Positions 33,968 through 46,458 of a stretch of 64,000 nucleotides of DNA are shown one piece after another (the first letter of the stretch is position 1; every line of letters begins with the position of its first letter). This DNA is from Allomyces macrogynus ATCC 38327 (Eukaryota; Blastocladiomycota; Blastocladiomycetes; Blastocladiales; Blastocladiaceae). The translations under genes and the position numbers were made by a program. The notes beneath the pieces were generated by a model, which ran no database searches, had not been told where the DNA came from, and saw nothing but the letters and a program-made list of their open reading frames with translations. The stretch spans positions 919,598-983,597 of the forward strand of contig GG745328.1 of assembly GCA_000151295.1 (NCBI GenBank). Reading direction: 5' to 3'.

Positions 33968-36935
33968 CTACTGCGCCAACCCCCGCGCGCGATGCTGCTG
34001 CTCAGCCATGACCACCGGCTCGGCCGACAAGACCGTCGGAATCGTCGGTAACACCGGACACGACGCCGGTGCGCTCGGCGCAAGTCCCGCCGACTGCGAG
34101 GTCCCGGCCTCCACGGCCACACTGCGCGGCGTCGTGGCCACTGTGTCCTCTACGTGCTGCGTGGAGTCGACCGATTCGCCGGGGGCACCGCTTTTACTCC
34201 CTCGAAATCGTAACCTTTGCCCAAACGCGCGCAGAAACCCGGCCGACGGTTTCCCGCCAAGCGTCTTGGCGGATGGGCTCGTCACGTGGTCGTCAGGTGA
34301 CGGGGACGTCGGGAGCGCGTGGAATTTGTCGAGGTTCGATTTGAGCGTGAGCAGGGCGAGGGCGAGCGACTACGTAGAGCATGGTCGTGATCAGCAAGTA
34401 CTTCGTTCGCAAGCCTGACTATTTCACCGACAAGGGCAGCAGCAGCAGCAACGTACATGGTGCAGCGTCCCAAACGTGCCCGCCGACTGATGAAAATGCT
34501 CTTCGATCCGGTCCATGCCCTTACTCATCTGCGCCATCAACGCGTCCGACGGCCCAACACCCCACCTCGCCGTCGCCGCTGCGCTTGGATCACTCAACGA
34601 GTTCAGCGACATCCCGCCCGTCGGACTACTTGACGTCGATGGCGCACGCAACGGCCCGGACGAAAACGCCGTCTCGTCGTCCTTTCTCCCGCTCAAGTGA
34701 ATTTGCGGCATGGACCGGAATTCTTTCTTGCGCTGCAGGCGAGAACGTCCGAGCATCGACATGAACGACTTGCCGAGCGAACGCTTCGCATCGGTATCGT
34801 TAGCGTGGTCGGGCGGGTCGATGGCCGCGCGCAGTGGGGAGGGGGAGTCGGTCGTGACCGAGTCGGCCGAGGTGGACCGCGTCGAGGCGGCGCTCGGGGT
34901 CCCGTCGTCCGGCGGCGACGAGGAAAGGCCGTTCGTCAGAACGGGACGGTGCCAGTCGCTCACGTTGGATGCGTCGGTCGACACCTAAGTTACCATTGAT
35001 CAGGTCAGAGCTTGCCTGTTTTGTGCGACGATAGTGAGCCGTGGAACGTACCGGCAGACTCGTGACGCGTTCAATCGTCTGCTTGACCTTGAGCCGCTGC
35101 TCAAAGACAAAATGCTGCGCCTGAATATCGCCGCCAGCCAGTTTCGCGTCCGAGTCGTTGCACAGCGTGTTCACGAGCCGGCCGCACTGCAACAGGCCGC
35201 GCAACAGCGCGCGCCGGTTCTGCGCCGGGATCGTGACGCCGTACTGTTCGGGCATCGTCAACGCTACGCGCCGCACAGAGCAAAAATGAGCTCAACACTT
35301 CCAGACCGATCTTCTCTACCCCTGCACCACGGAGCAGTAACAACGTACCGGGCACCAAAAACCGCAAAAACAAGCACGACGCGACGATGTTCTCGGCGAC
35401 CGTCAACTCGACCATCCCGCGCAATTTGCGTCTCGCGTGCGTGCGCCGCAGCGTCGGCTGTCTGGTCAGCGACGTGTGCGACGACGCGTGCGATGGCGGT
35501 CCATGCGAATGCGAGTGCGCCATCGGCAGTGTCGACCCCTGCGACGCGCACGTCGGTAATCCCGCACTCCCGCCCGGTCGTGGGGACGCGATCGCCGATC
35601 GCGCGCGTAACGTGTCCATGGCCAACGCGCGCAAACTCTCGGTCGCGGCGAATTCGGCCGTTGGGAACGGTAAGGGAGTGCCGACCTCGTCGTCGACGGC
35701 GGCGTGATGCAGTTTCGATGGAACAGAAGGGGCGGATTCGGCCGAGACGGCATGCTGCAGTGGCGACGGGACCGCGGGGATGGAGTCGGTCGATGCGGCC
35801 GACGAGCACCGCGACCGCGCGAGTCCATTCGGGGAGAGTTTTGCTTCAAGGTCATCCATTTGGTTCTTGAGCGACACGCACAGCCGGCGCACCGAGGGCG
35901 GGAACGTGTCGGCGGCCGCATGCACGCGGTTGAGCAGTTTGCCGACGAGCGTGCGCAAGATTGCTTGCGTGTTGGGTGCCGGGGTCGTGGGGGACTCGGG
36001 TGGCGGCCGTTCCACTTGAATTCCGCGCGACGTGTCTTCGCCGAGGTCGATCAGGGCCGCGTCGTTTTCGGCGATAAAGTGCGAGAGGAGGGCTTGCAAA
36101 AAGTCGGCGGCCTCGCTGCGGATGTAGGCGGAGAGCAGCAGGATTTCGAGCGAGTTGTCGCGCAAGGCGTTTTTGAGGTGCACGTCGGTCATTTCCATGG
36201 CGGCTACAGAGCAGATTAGCAATGGGAGGTCTGTGTCCCGTCACCAAATTGTTTCGGCGATGCAGTCGAATCACCTACCATGCCGCTGGATTTTCTTTTC
36301 CATGACACGCGCGACAAAGTCCTCGGCGGCCCTGGGCGCCCTTTCGGCACGCAGCAGCGCGAGCGTCGAGTTGCAGATATCGGTAACGTGCTCGCGCGTG
36401 AAATTGGCCGTGATCACGATTTCCAGCAGCCGTTGTCGGTGCGCGAGCAAGAGCTGGCCGACCTCGTACCGCAGGGCCTCGCGCGAGTCGTACTAGATTG
36501 TTCTCGGCGCCGTTAGATTCTTACGCTGCGCCCAGCCGCCTATGTCGAGACACAACAACGCGCGTACACTGCTACTGCCGCTCTGGAACGGCTTGGTCGA
36601 TGCGACGGTCGACCCGAGCGCCGAGGGCCGCCGCAGCAAGTCCGAGAGCCGGTCATGCAGACTGCCTCGTCGCGGCTCGCTCACGCTGGCCGACTTGCTC
36701 GCGTGGCGGTAGTGGCTCTGGCGACGGCGATGGGAATGACAGCGCGCAGACACGTTAGTGTCAGCGATACAGGTTCTGCAGCCGGACGGGGCGCGTTCGT
36801 GCTGCGTACCGCCGATTCCCTTGAGTTGTTGTTATTGCGGATCGAGTCGAGCGCGAGGTACGAGTGCCGTCGCGAAGAGGCGTCGGACGCGGATCCGCGG
36901 CGATTGGCCGCAGCGAAGAGGTTGAGCGTGCTCAT
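33968..36935 (-). CDS. RasGAP-domain protein
   Basis: Seven exons (36935-36771, 36717-36568, 36492-36279, 36203-35349, 35263-35052, 34984-34457, 34369-33968) give 841 aa with consistent phases. The GAP domain begins near residue 180. MTDVHLKNALRDNSLEILLL supplies the candidate arginine finger, and FLQALLSHFIAEND follows. The second signature is ENIVASCLFLRFLVP (FLR motif), spliced to ALTMPEQYGVTIP. Between them is an unusually long Ser/His/Pro-rich insertion of roughly 170 residues. N- and C-terminal regions are low-complexity and probably disordered. Known role: stimulates GTP hydrolysis by Ras-type GTPases. Which Ras it acts on is unknown. The ATG at 36935 is the first in the exon-1 frame. 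Confidence 0.82.
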
Positions 36936-38016
36936 GGTGCTGGCAAATTTGTCGGTACTCGAGAGCGCCGACGGGCGGTGCAGGTTGGCGGTTCTTCACC
37001 GGCAGAGCAGCGCTGCCCGATCACGGAGCGGCGATGTCGACAGCGTCGGCTTTAGAGCAGCGTCAATCGCCTTGAGTGACAGGTGCGCGAATGGGCGGCC
37101 GACAGATTGCGGCAGGTTGCAGGCACTGGCAAAGGGGTTGAGGTCTAGGATTGACGTTGGCACGGTTGGCAGCGTGGTGGGCGCGGGGTTAAGCGGTGAA
37201 GGCTGGCGTGCGGACGACTGACAGTCGGGCAACTGTGGTGCGGGTGCCAACGGCGGTTGCTTCAAAGGCGTCCACCGCGAGCTGTCTTTGTTGGCCGAGC
37301 AGCGTGAGAATTGCCCTGGGCGCCAACGGTATCACCATCCACCCTGATCACCACGCGAGGATCACCTCGGCCAGCCGATCACCGTGGCAAGAAGCCCTCG
37401 GGCCATCGCATCGCCGCGGATCAAGAAGAGGTGGAGCTATATTCTGGGACATCCACGACCACTCCGGGCCGCTTCAGTACTGCGCCAGACGTTCACACTA
37501 CTGATCAACACAACACCTCCCCACGCTAATCTGCGACACGTCCACGAGCACTACCTCGCGCAATGCGCGCGCCTGGTTATGCAAGGCGGCGGCCAAGCAC
37601 AGAGCATGGCATCCCCCAACGCTTGGTCGGCGCTGGCAGATTTAAAAATGAGCGCGGACAGCACGCGGCGGCGGTTTGCCGCTTGCTCCACCACATGGTC
37701 GCACAGTCCAACGCGATCACCTGACGCGACCGTGGTTTGTGCATGCGACGGGCAAGTGCCTGCGCTGCACCCGATCCACCGTTGCAACCAAACGCAGGCT
37801 GCAAACCAAGGCTGATCATGAACTGACGACAACCCATACTCAACGACGTATTTCTTGGCACTCGATGCATTGCGACTCGCGGCGTGACTTGCTCCCAGCC
37901 CGCCAGGCTAGACACGAGTTCTAGGCCAGCCGCTCATCCTGGCGCCCTAAATCGTGAATGTCGTCCCAACAGCTCTGCGCGCACCAACCAACAGTAACCT
38001 CAACGATCAGGAAACC
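36936..38016. other. Intergenic region between divergent genes
   Basis: 1.08 kb separating the RasGAP start (-) from the DUF4436 gene start (+). No gene, RNA or repeat is recognised. Presumably it holds both promoters. Confidence 0.55.
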
Positions 38017-39422
38017 ATGCTCGGCCTGCAGCGCGTCTTCCCGGCGCTGCGCAAATACAAGCTATTGCGCCGCTTCGCTTACCTGGTCGTGCTTGCAACG
38101 GTCTGGGTCGCCGTCATTTTGCCCACCTATCTCGTCTACCGACGCGAAATCCAGGCCTCCAAATTGCTGCCGGCCTCGCCGACCCCGCCGGCACCGCAGT
38201 TTATCAACATTTCGGCGCGAATTGGTAAGATTGATCCGGCCGCGGGCACTTATCGGCTCACGCTGGATTTGGCCGCGGCGATTGTGGCCAGTGGTCGGCG
38301 CGACAGCAATTCGACAGCAGCAAGTGACCTGTTTGCCGTGGTCAATGGCGAGCGCCGGCTCAAGTCGGCCATGGTCCTGTATATCGACAACACGAAGCGC
38401 ACGTTTGGCGCCGACGAGCGGTTGGGGTCGGGTGCGTGGCCGTGCTATGCTCTAGTTTGCGACAATGGACCCCCATTCTGACAACGTGAGCTCTAGCTGA
38501 CGCTGTCATCACGTTCGCGTCGGGCTCCACGCGGCACTACCCGTTCGACGTGCACTCGACCGCGGTTGACATTTCCGCCACCTTGGTCGACGCTGCACAA
38601 ACGCCCGTGCCGCTGCGGCTCACGCTCAATGGCGCCGTGCCCGGATTCGCGCTCGACAATTTCGTGCTCGTAGCTGATCCGAACCAAGGGTTTGGGTACC
38701 TGCTGCTGGCGTTTGATATCGCGCGGTCGGGCACGACCAAAGGGTTCAGCATCTTTATTGTGATTCTGTCGTGGTGCCTGTCCCTGATCAGGGGGTACCT
38801 GGCACTACAAGTTACGCGGCAGAAGCGTGAGGTGGAGGTGCGCATCTAGGGTCTGCCGGACTTGGTGGGGCCGATTTCGAACTGATCATGGATGTATTCG
38901 GAAACTCGTAGCCGCCGATGCTCCCTCCTCCGTGCGCGCTCCTGTTTGCTCTCCCGTCGCTGGTACGGCGTTTGTTCGGCAGCGACCGAGCCGGATTCTG
39001 GATACCCCACGCGATGGACTCGTTCTAGCGCAACGTGCAACCCGGGGTGCCCGGAATCGGGGTCACGGTCGATGTCGTAGGCTTTTTTTGGTACGCCTTC
39101 TCACCACTTTTTTTGGTGAAAGCGCGCGATCCTGACTCGCTCGACCGGTCGCCCCACCAGGAACATGGCCATTGTCGCGATCTCGGCGACGGTCATCATT
39201 CTCTACTTTATTCTGCGATGGCAAAAGCCGGCAGCGATACCAATGACCGCAGAGCCGCCGGCCGACGCGAACAGCGGTGGTGCGGTGCCGAGTTTGGCGC
39301 GGATCCCCGTTGCGGGCACGCCGCCGGCGACACAAGGGCGGTGGTCGGAGCCAGGTAGTTTGACGCGGCGCTCGCATGGGACGTGGGGCGATGTGGTTGA
39401 TACAAGCTTGAGCAGGAAGTAA
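38017..39422 (+). CDS. DUF4436-family membrane protein
   Basis: Five exons (38017-38431, 38497-38837, 38912-38962, 39029-39090, 39161-39422) give 376 aa. An N-terminal span (FAYLVVLATVWVAVILPTYL) is followed by a non-cytosolic-looking domain with STRHYPFDVHSTAVDI. Three C-terminal spans follow: GFSIFIVILSWCLSLIRGYL; CALLFALPSLRNVQPGVPG, made by splicing a 51-nt exon; and VGFFWNMAIVAISATVIIL. These are the diagnostic features of DUF4436, whose function is not established. The C-terminal tail is about 60 residues and cytosolic-looking. An in-frame GTG lies upstream, but the first ATG is at 38017. Four of the five exons would be missed without modelling introns. Confidence 0.85.
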
Positions 39423-39508
39423 ATGACAGGTCGTAATCACAGGTCGGCATTGAGCACTGCTGTGCTGGTGGATGTGTTCATTCATGTTGGCAGCTTGGCC
39501 AGCGCGGT

Positions 39509-39800
39509 CACGCGCGCCGGTTCGTTTCGCGCGGCTGTGCTCGGGAACGTTCAAGTCCCGGGTAGCCGCGCGTCGTGGACACGCGGCGCGTGTTGGGTTG
39601 GAGTTGGTTGATTGATTGGAGTTGAAGGAGAGCGTTTGTTGACTGGCATTGTCCCCCCCCCCCCCCCCCAATTCCGGTTTTCCTGGCTCGATATCATCAC
39701 GTCGCGGTCGCTTTCTTGGATGCGATTTGGTTTCGCCCTTGAACTTGTTTGCTGTTGGCCCAGGCCGCGTCAGGCCGAGCGGACGCGACCAGAGTCGCGA
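39509..39800. repeat. Dispersed non-coding repeat, copy 2 (about 292 bp)
   Basis: Same orientation as copy 1 (8348-8643) and roughly 95-97% identical by eye. It keeps the hairpin (39528-39572) without change and the run of 17 C (39653-39669). It ends 155 bp before the start of the SYCP2-like gene and begins 86 bp after the DUF4436 stop. No open frame, terminal inverted repeat or poly-A tail was seen. Confidence 0.9.
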
Positions 39801-39955
39801 CACCAACGCGACGTTGGCTCCTCGGGTCTCGCGTGTCTTGCGCGCGCTTCCTCGCCAGCAACCCACCTGCCCAACGACCTGCGCGCAATTCCAGTCCGCA
39901 CACGAACCCACGACTGCCCGCATTGGATCCAGCCCGACCCAAGCCACGCACCACC

Positions 39956-42900
39956 ATGCCGGCCGCTCGCCGGTCGGTCTCCGTCGTCGCCGCCGACATC
40001 ACGGCCCTGATCAAGGTGTGGCCCACCCAGGCCAAGACGCGCCGCGGAAAGCCACCCGTGCTCCAGTATGTTTCTGTGCGCGCCGTCTTGGTCTTGATGC
40101 CCCTGAGCGCTGCTGGCCAAGAGGAGATGGACCCGACTCACGCGTTGTCCTCCAACAGTCAGACCAAGATCCTGAACCTGTGCCAGGAACTCGCCAAGCT
40201 AGTGCGTCTCCCTCCGCGCTCTGATCCGACGCGAAGCGACGCGACGCGCGCAACTGACCCGACCATCCCGCACGCAGGCCGGCGAGGACGCGACCGAGAC
40301 CACGGCGCACGCACTGATCGAGTTTATCGACTCACTCAACCCGACCATTGACGTGCTCCTGGGCCCCGCCGTAACCGCCGCGCGCCGCAAAGAGTGCGTG
40401 CAGCCGCTCATCAAGAGCTTGGTCACGCACATTGCCTGCCTCGTCTACGACTCGCCCGTACACGCCTTCAACCTCGCAGCATGGCGCGGCATTTGGGGCG
40501 ATTACGCCGTCAAGGTCCTTTACGTGGTGCAGGTTCCGTTCACCCCATTAACTTTCCCTCTGTCGATTCGGTCGGCTCGTCCTCACACTCGCCCCCCCCC
40601 CCCCCCACCCCTCTGCAGCACTGCCTGACCGCCGGCGGCATCAGCTTTGACGATGCCTACACCGACACGGCCGACAAGCTCGTCAAGCTCATGCTCAACG
40701 CGCACCTGAGCTCGACAGTGCGTGTTGCCGCGGCCTACGCCTACAGTGACCTGCTGCATCCGCGATCGGCCACGCTCGCCAAGACCACGACGCGCGACAA
40801 GTACCTGAGCCAGATTCTGCGCGCCTTCAACTCGGCGCGGTCGGTTGATTTGCAAAACATGCTGCTCGAGATTGCCTATCGCGTGCTGCCGCGCACCGCG
40901 AACGAACGCGTCAATTTCTTGCACCAACACGGCTTCAACGATACCGTCTGGACCGACTTATTCACGGACCTTGGCAACGCGCCGAATGATTTCGCCAACG
41001 TGCGGTGCATTCTATTTTGCCTCGCCAAGTACACGATGAAAGTTGACGTACGCGTCTGGTCCCGCACCTAGGTCATGCGCGAACACCTCAATCACATCAA
41101 TGAGCGCAACTTGACCGACGACGGGCCCGTCGCGTTCCCGGCCTATATCACCGTCCACCACGCCGTATTCCAGGTGGGGACTGACCGCGCGCAGACCACG
41201 GCCGACACGGCCATGTATGTCGATTTCTCGCCCGAAGGGATCGCGTTTGCCGCCGAGCTCGACACGCGCATGGCTGTCGACGACGAAGCCGCGCTCGCCG
41301 TCAAGTACGACCGGATTGCACGGTGGGTGATCGACGAACCACACAAGAGTAAGTACAGCTCACCTCCAACTCTGCGCTGTCGCGCTTGGCTCACATGCGC
41401 TCTACGACCCGGTTGTAGAGCTGGTCCTGGCCCTGCACGATGCGAAAGTGCCTTGGGACCCCTCTATCACGCGTGACGTGGTCGTCCAGTTCACGCTCGC
41501 TGACGCGCGCGCCGTCACGGTCGCGCGCAACTGTCTGGTCAATCGCGCGTCAGGCGTCGCGTCCAGGTCGCCCCTCGGCCGGCGCACGTCGGAACTGCAA
41601 TTTCCGCTGATCGAGCACCGCTTCGAGGACCAAGCAGCGACCACCGGCGGCCGTGCAGCTGCCGCAACGTCGACCAACGGGCACGACTATGCTGTAGAGC
41701 CGGCCACGCCCCCGCCGCCGCCATCGCCTCCACGCATGGCGCCTGCGCATTCGCCGAGTCCCGCGCCGGCGCCGGCGACTCCACCAATCGCGGTCGTTCC
41801 GGTGCCGGTTGCTAGGACGCGGAATGCGCCGCACGTGCAGGTGACGCCGCCGCCCGCGACGGTCCGGACGGCGACGACCGCCACGACTGGACCTCCGTCG
41901 GCCACCACAACCCCGCAGCGCGCGACGTTCCAAGTTCGGCGACAGACGATCATCACGCCGCCGCGCGGCATCGCAGCGGCGACTGTCGGACGCGCCCTCC
42001 CTGCTACCACCGGGACTGCAGTGGTTGAAGCACCGGCGCTCGCCCTGGCGAGTAGCGCACACCATGCTCCAAGCCCGCCGCGTGCTGCTGCCACCGACGT
42101 TGCGGCGGTGCGCCCAGGCAAACGCGCGCGGTCGCCGGACCACGAATCGAGTGACACCAGTGACTTTGATTCGGCACTCGTCGCGGCGCGGCCGCGCAAG
42201 CACGTTGTGCGCCGCGCGTCTCCACCACCGCCACCGGCGGCGCCGCGGGTGCCCACGTCACCATTGTCGGACGCAGTCACACCCCCGCCGCCGCCGTCTC
42301 CACCGCATGCGGGGCCCGAGACCCGCGCGTCGCCTACGCCGCCGGCGCCAGCGCACCCGTCACCCGAAGTCGTGCCGATTGCGCACCCGCCGACGGGCAT
42401 GCGTGTCGGTCTGTCTCGGCCTACGCGTACGACTGGGACTATGCAGCCGCCGGTTGCCAGGAAGATCCCGGCGACGCCGCCAGCGCCAGCTCCGGCGGCA
42501 ACGGCATCGGCGGCTCGCGCTCGGTCGGCAGCGCCTGAGAGTAGTGGCGAGGACCACGAGCTGCTGGATTTCCGCACGTTTATTGGGCGCAAGGTGCCGA
42601 GCAAGACGACGACGACCGCCAAGCCACGCGCTGAACCGGCGGCGAGTCCGGACCGGCACCACATCGAAGACTACGATGAGGAGGACATGGTGGAGCCGCC
42701 GTTGCCTCCACCCATGCCCGCTGCGGCGCAACCGTCGAGTCCGTTGGCGCGTGTCGCCGCGTCGCAACAGGCGAAGCCAGCGACTGCTGCTCCTGCCGCA
42801 GTTCCTCAGGCTGCCGCCGTCACCCAACCGCGTCCGCGCCCTCCTCCCGCCACGGTTCACGAACCTCCCGCGACCCCGCCCTCCGCTGCGGCCACCTCCA

Positions 42901-43937
42901 CCACGACCACCGCCGCGCCCGCCACCGACGCATCGCTGCCGGTCCTGCAGGAAATCCTGCACCAGATGCGCATGCTCACGAACGCCGTTGGTGCCACCTC
43001 GTCAGCGCCGTCCGCTTTCGCTACGCCCATGGGCGCGCCGACGCGGTTCCAAGGTGGTGCTACGTCCATGCCGGCGCCCTCGATCTCGCCCGCGGCGTAC
43101 GTTCCGCTCGCCGAGGGGCCGATGTCGGGTTTGCGGACGACCGCGTTTGGGAGTGCGTTTGGGCAGACGCCGGCGGCACCAGCAGGGTACCAGTGGGCGC
43201 CGGCGGGGGCGCGGGGTAAGTGGGAGACGCCGCGCGCGGCGGGGTCCCAGGCCGGTGGGGTGTTTGATCCGGTGCGCTGCGCGGGTGTGGCGGAGGCGGC
43301 GGCCGGGATGCGTGGAGCTGCGGAAACGTATGTGTGCATTTTCTGCGATTGATGGTACTTTGATCGCGTCTTGCCACTCACACCCATCTCCCCTTCACCT
43401 CAGATTCGGGCCGTGGACTCCACGCCCTTCTCCCGCGGGCCAACGATTCTTTGGCGCGTCGACCACCGCCGCTCCTCCTCCTCCACCTCTTCCTGCCCCC
43501 GCCAACCTCGCCGCCGCGCACGGCATCCCGCCCTACCCGACGCAGCATATCCTGGCCATCTTCACCGACACGATCCAGGATATCGGCCGGCGTGCCGACG
43601 CGGCCGTGGCGGCTGCGCAGAACGAGTTGGACCAGTCGATCGCGCACGCGCGCGCGCTGTGTGAGCAGTGGACCGACGAGTGGGTCAAGGACGTGAATGC
43701 CGGGGTGGACGACGCGGAGCAGACGCTGCGGCAGAAGTTGGCGGAGATTCATGCGGTGAAGCCGGGGCTGGCGATGCAGAATGTACGTTGTGGGAGGTGA
43801 TGACGGTGATGAAGTTGAGCAGGTGCTGACAGACATTTGCGGTTTGTATGTAGGCTGGCGTGCGGCCTCCGCCGACGGGGATGGGTGCGGACCCGGCCGC
43901 GGAGGCGACGCGGGCGCGTGGTGGGATGGCGCGCTGA
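39956..43937 (+). CDS. SYCP2-like meiotic chromosome-axis protein candidate
   Basis: Eight exons (39956-40065, 40159-40201, 40278-40532, 40619-41047, 41072-41348, 41419-43327, 43404-43782, 43854-43937) give 1,161 aa. Residues 30-280 are ARM-like helices (VDLQNMLLEIAYRVLPRTAN, NVRCILFCLAKY). They are followed by FPAYITVHHAVFQVG and YVDFSPEGIAFAAELD, the order seen in the ARM-like plus PH-like module of SYCP2. A Pro/Ala-rich linker of about 600 residues leads to a C-terminal coiled coil (DTIQDIGRRADAAVAAAQNE, DDAEQTLRQKLAEIHA). Known for the SYCP2/Red1 family: filament-forming axis protein of meiotic chromosomes. This assignment is by pattern and moderate. Exons 4 and 5 are separated by only 24 nt containing an in-frame TAG. 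The intron at 40533-40618 holds a C15 run. Confidence 0.55.
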
Positions 43938-44140
43938 GACGTTGCGCGCCGCGAGGGTTGTAATTTTGTACAGCGAAGGGATGATGGCGGGCCTGATCCG
44001 CGCGCGGCCGCACACGCCTGGCCAAATCGTCTTGAGCTTTTTTCCGAACGGAGTGAGGGAAGGGATGGAACCATGGAGACAGTTTCCGTCAAACACAATT
44101 CTGATTTCATTTCAATTACCAACAAGTCGTCCGGATACTT

Positions 44141-46458
44141 CTATGCTGTTGCTGCTGTTGCTGGTGCCTCAACTGCTCCTTCCGTGACCTCGACAGTCGC
44201 GACTCGTCGCTGCTGCCCCGCGCGCCACATTTGTACCACCGGAATCACGACCCACAGCCGCCACCAAACGGTCATCCACTCGCGGAACCATGCGACGAGC
44301 GACCCGCTGCCCGCACTCCCTCGGTCCGCATCCAGGCCCGCCGCTGCTGCCGCCACTGCCGCGGCACTCGACCCGACCACTGGCAGGTCCACGATCCACC
44401 CAACGATCCACGCCATCACCGACCGGCTCAACGGCGCATGCCGCCCGACGACCGCATACCACGCCTGCTGCCTGAACTTGGGCAAATTCCGCCCCCCTAA
44501 CGCACGGTGCACGCCTGAGACGAAATTCATCGTGCGCATCACCAACAACATATCCCGCGGCACCCCCTCGAGGAAATCCACCGCGTCCTCGAGCGAGAAC
44601 CCCTTTAATGCTGCCTTCAAGTGCACGCGGTCGGCTGGGGTCAAGTCGTCGCCGAGCTGGGTGCCCGTGGGCGACCCGCGCGCGTGGCCCGCGAACATGA
44701 GTGGGAAGAGCCGCCAGTATTTGGCGCCACCTTCACCGAGTCGAGATCCAGCGGATTCGAGGAGTTGGTCGTTGGAGGTGAGGATCCCGACCCACAGGTC
44801 GCAGTAGGTGTGCCGGAATGAAGGGGAGAGCGTGCGGTAGAGGCCATGGTCGAGGAGAACGAGTTGTGGGATGTTGGGGTCGTGCGGGCTCTGGCGGACG
44901 AGCATGTTGCCCGGGTGCTAAATGTATCGGAAATGCGTGAGCGGGTAGCGGTGGAGAGAACGGGGAGCAACCAGATGGTCCATACCGGATCGCAATGAGT
45001 TTCGCCATGCACGAAAATCATATCGGCAAACACGTCAATCAGCGACTGCTGCAGGTACTCGACGTCCATCCCTTGTCGGTGCAGTTCCGCCACGTTCGTA
45101 ATCCGCGTGCCATGAATAAACTCATGGTCAAGACATGCGCCGTCGTCAAGGGCCAGTAGATGTCTGGGATATGGAAATCGACATTGCGGTTCGCGAACCG
45201 CTGCTGTGCGCGCTCAGCGTTGCGCGCCTCGTGCCGGAAATCGAATTCTTGCGTCAGGTTCTCTTCGAATTCCTTGACGACCCAGGCCTAGATCATCGAC
45301 GCAAGGAGCGTCAGCGAGGGATTCGTCGGTGAGGTGTGGAGAGGAGAGACGGGGGGGGGGGGGGTTCGTACGAGTTGGAATTCCGGGAACGCGGTCGAGA
45401 CAAGCCGCGTCAAGGCCGACATGCACCAGATATCGATGCGGAAATTGCGCTGCACGTCCTTGTACTGCACTTTCACGGCGACCTCGTGGCCGTCTTTGGT
45501 CACGGCGCGATGCACTTGCGCGAGCGAGGCCGCGGCCATCGGCGTCTCGTCGAACTCGAGGAAAAACTCTGTGGCGTTGGTAGGGGAAAGCGCGGCGTGA
45601 GAGGCCATTGGCGGCGGTCGAGCGCGACAAAAACCAACACGAACCGGACGGGAAGGCGCCAAACTCGCGCTGGAACACCTCGATGACTTCCTCGTACGGG
45701 TGGAACGGAGCCTGCGCGGAATGAGGTCGCGTCAGCTCGGGCATGCGCGAACCAACAGGTCACTGAGTAGAGAAGCAGCACACCTTGTCTTGCAACACCG
45801 ACAGTGTATCGGTATACTCCTTGGGCACCATGCGCACGAGCGACCCGACGTGTTGCGCGGCCTTGTTGTAGATTCCGCCGTGGTTCCGACACAGCCAGAG
45901 CAACAGATTCGCACTACCGTATGCTCGTCAGCATCGTTCTCCACCCTCAAACCAAGCCCAGCATCCATACCTCCGCTGATGCACCTGCGCGCGCAACCTT
46001 GCATACTCATCACTCGCAATCCCCAAGTGGCCATGCTGGAAATACAGCCATTTGTAATCGGTAGTGATCGCCGCTGTTGTCCCAAACGTCATGATGGAAC
46101 GCACGACCGCGCGCGCCGCGATTCGTAGCCGCTCCACCACCGGTTCGTGGCGGAACATGGCGTCGTCGGCCGCATCGAGTGTGCGCAGTGCCGCCCATGT
46201 GCCGAGCGCGGTCCCGCCGAGCGTGCCCGCCGCAAGTGTCGTCCAAACGGGGTGCCGCCGAATCCAGGAATTGGGCGCGGGGCGGGTGACGGTCGGCGGC
46301 GGGTGCGGGTGCGGGCGCGGGTGTGTGCGGAGCGCGCGCCATGGTGGGATGGTGCCGCGGAGATGGTGCGGTCGGGGCGCGATGCATGCTGATGACACGG
46401 GTGGGCGCGCGGCGAGCGTGCGCAGGCCGGGGGACTGGAAGACGGCGGAGCACCACAT
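44141..46458 (-). CDS. ADCK1/MCP2-type ABC1 atypical kinase, one frameshift
   Basis: Six exons (46458-45972 or 45971, 45913-45784, 45711-45645, 45568-45372, 45287-44986, 44917-44141). The N-terminus has an Arg-rich presequence-like start and a membrane-spanning candidate ([20 protein letters not shown]). Kinase motifs follow: NKAAQHVG (KxxQ), [25 protein letters not shown] (made by a splice) and LVLLDHGLY. Exon 5 is 302 nt although both its ends are phase 0. VLTM is followed one base out of frame by [19 protein letters not shown], so one base is missing near 45118. Corrected length is about 653 aa. Known for the family: mitochondrial inner-membrane protein linked to lipid homeostasis. The frameshift may be a sequencing error or a real lesion. 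Confidence 0.85.
45351..45364. repeat. Run of 14 G inside an ABC1-kinase intron
   Basis: G14 on the + strand, so C14 in the transcript. It lies in the intron 45371-45288, close to the donor. Confidence 0.9.

Noticed and set aside
37954..38016. GTG start extending the DUF4436 protein
   Set aside because: Nuclear fungal genes normally use ATG, and the ATG at 38017 precedes the basic N-terminus and first span.
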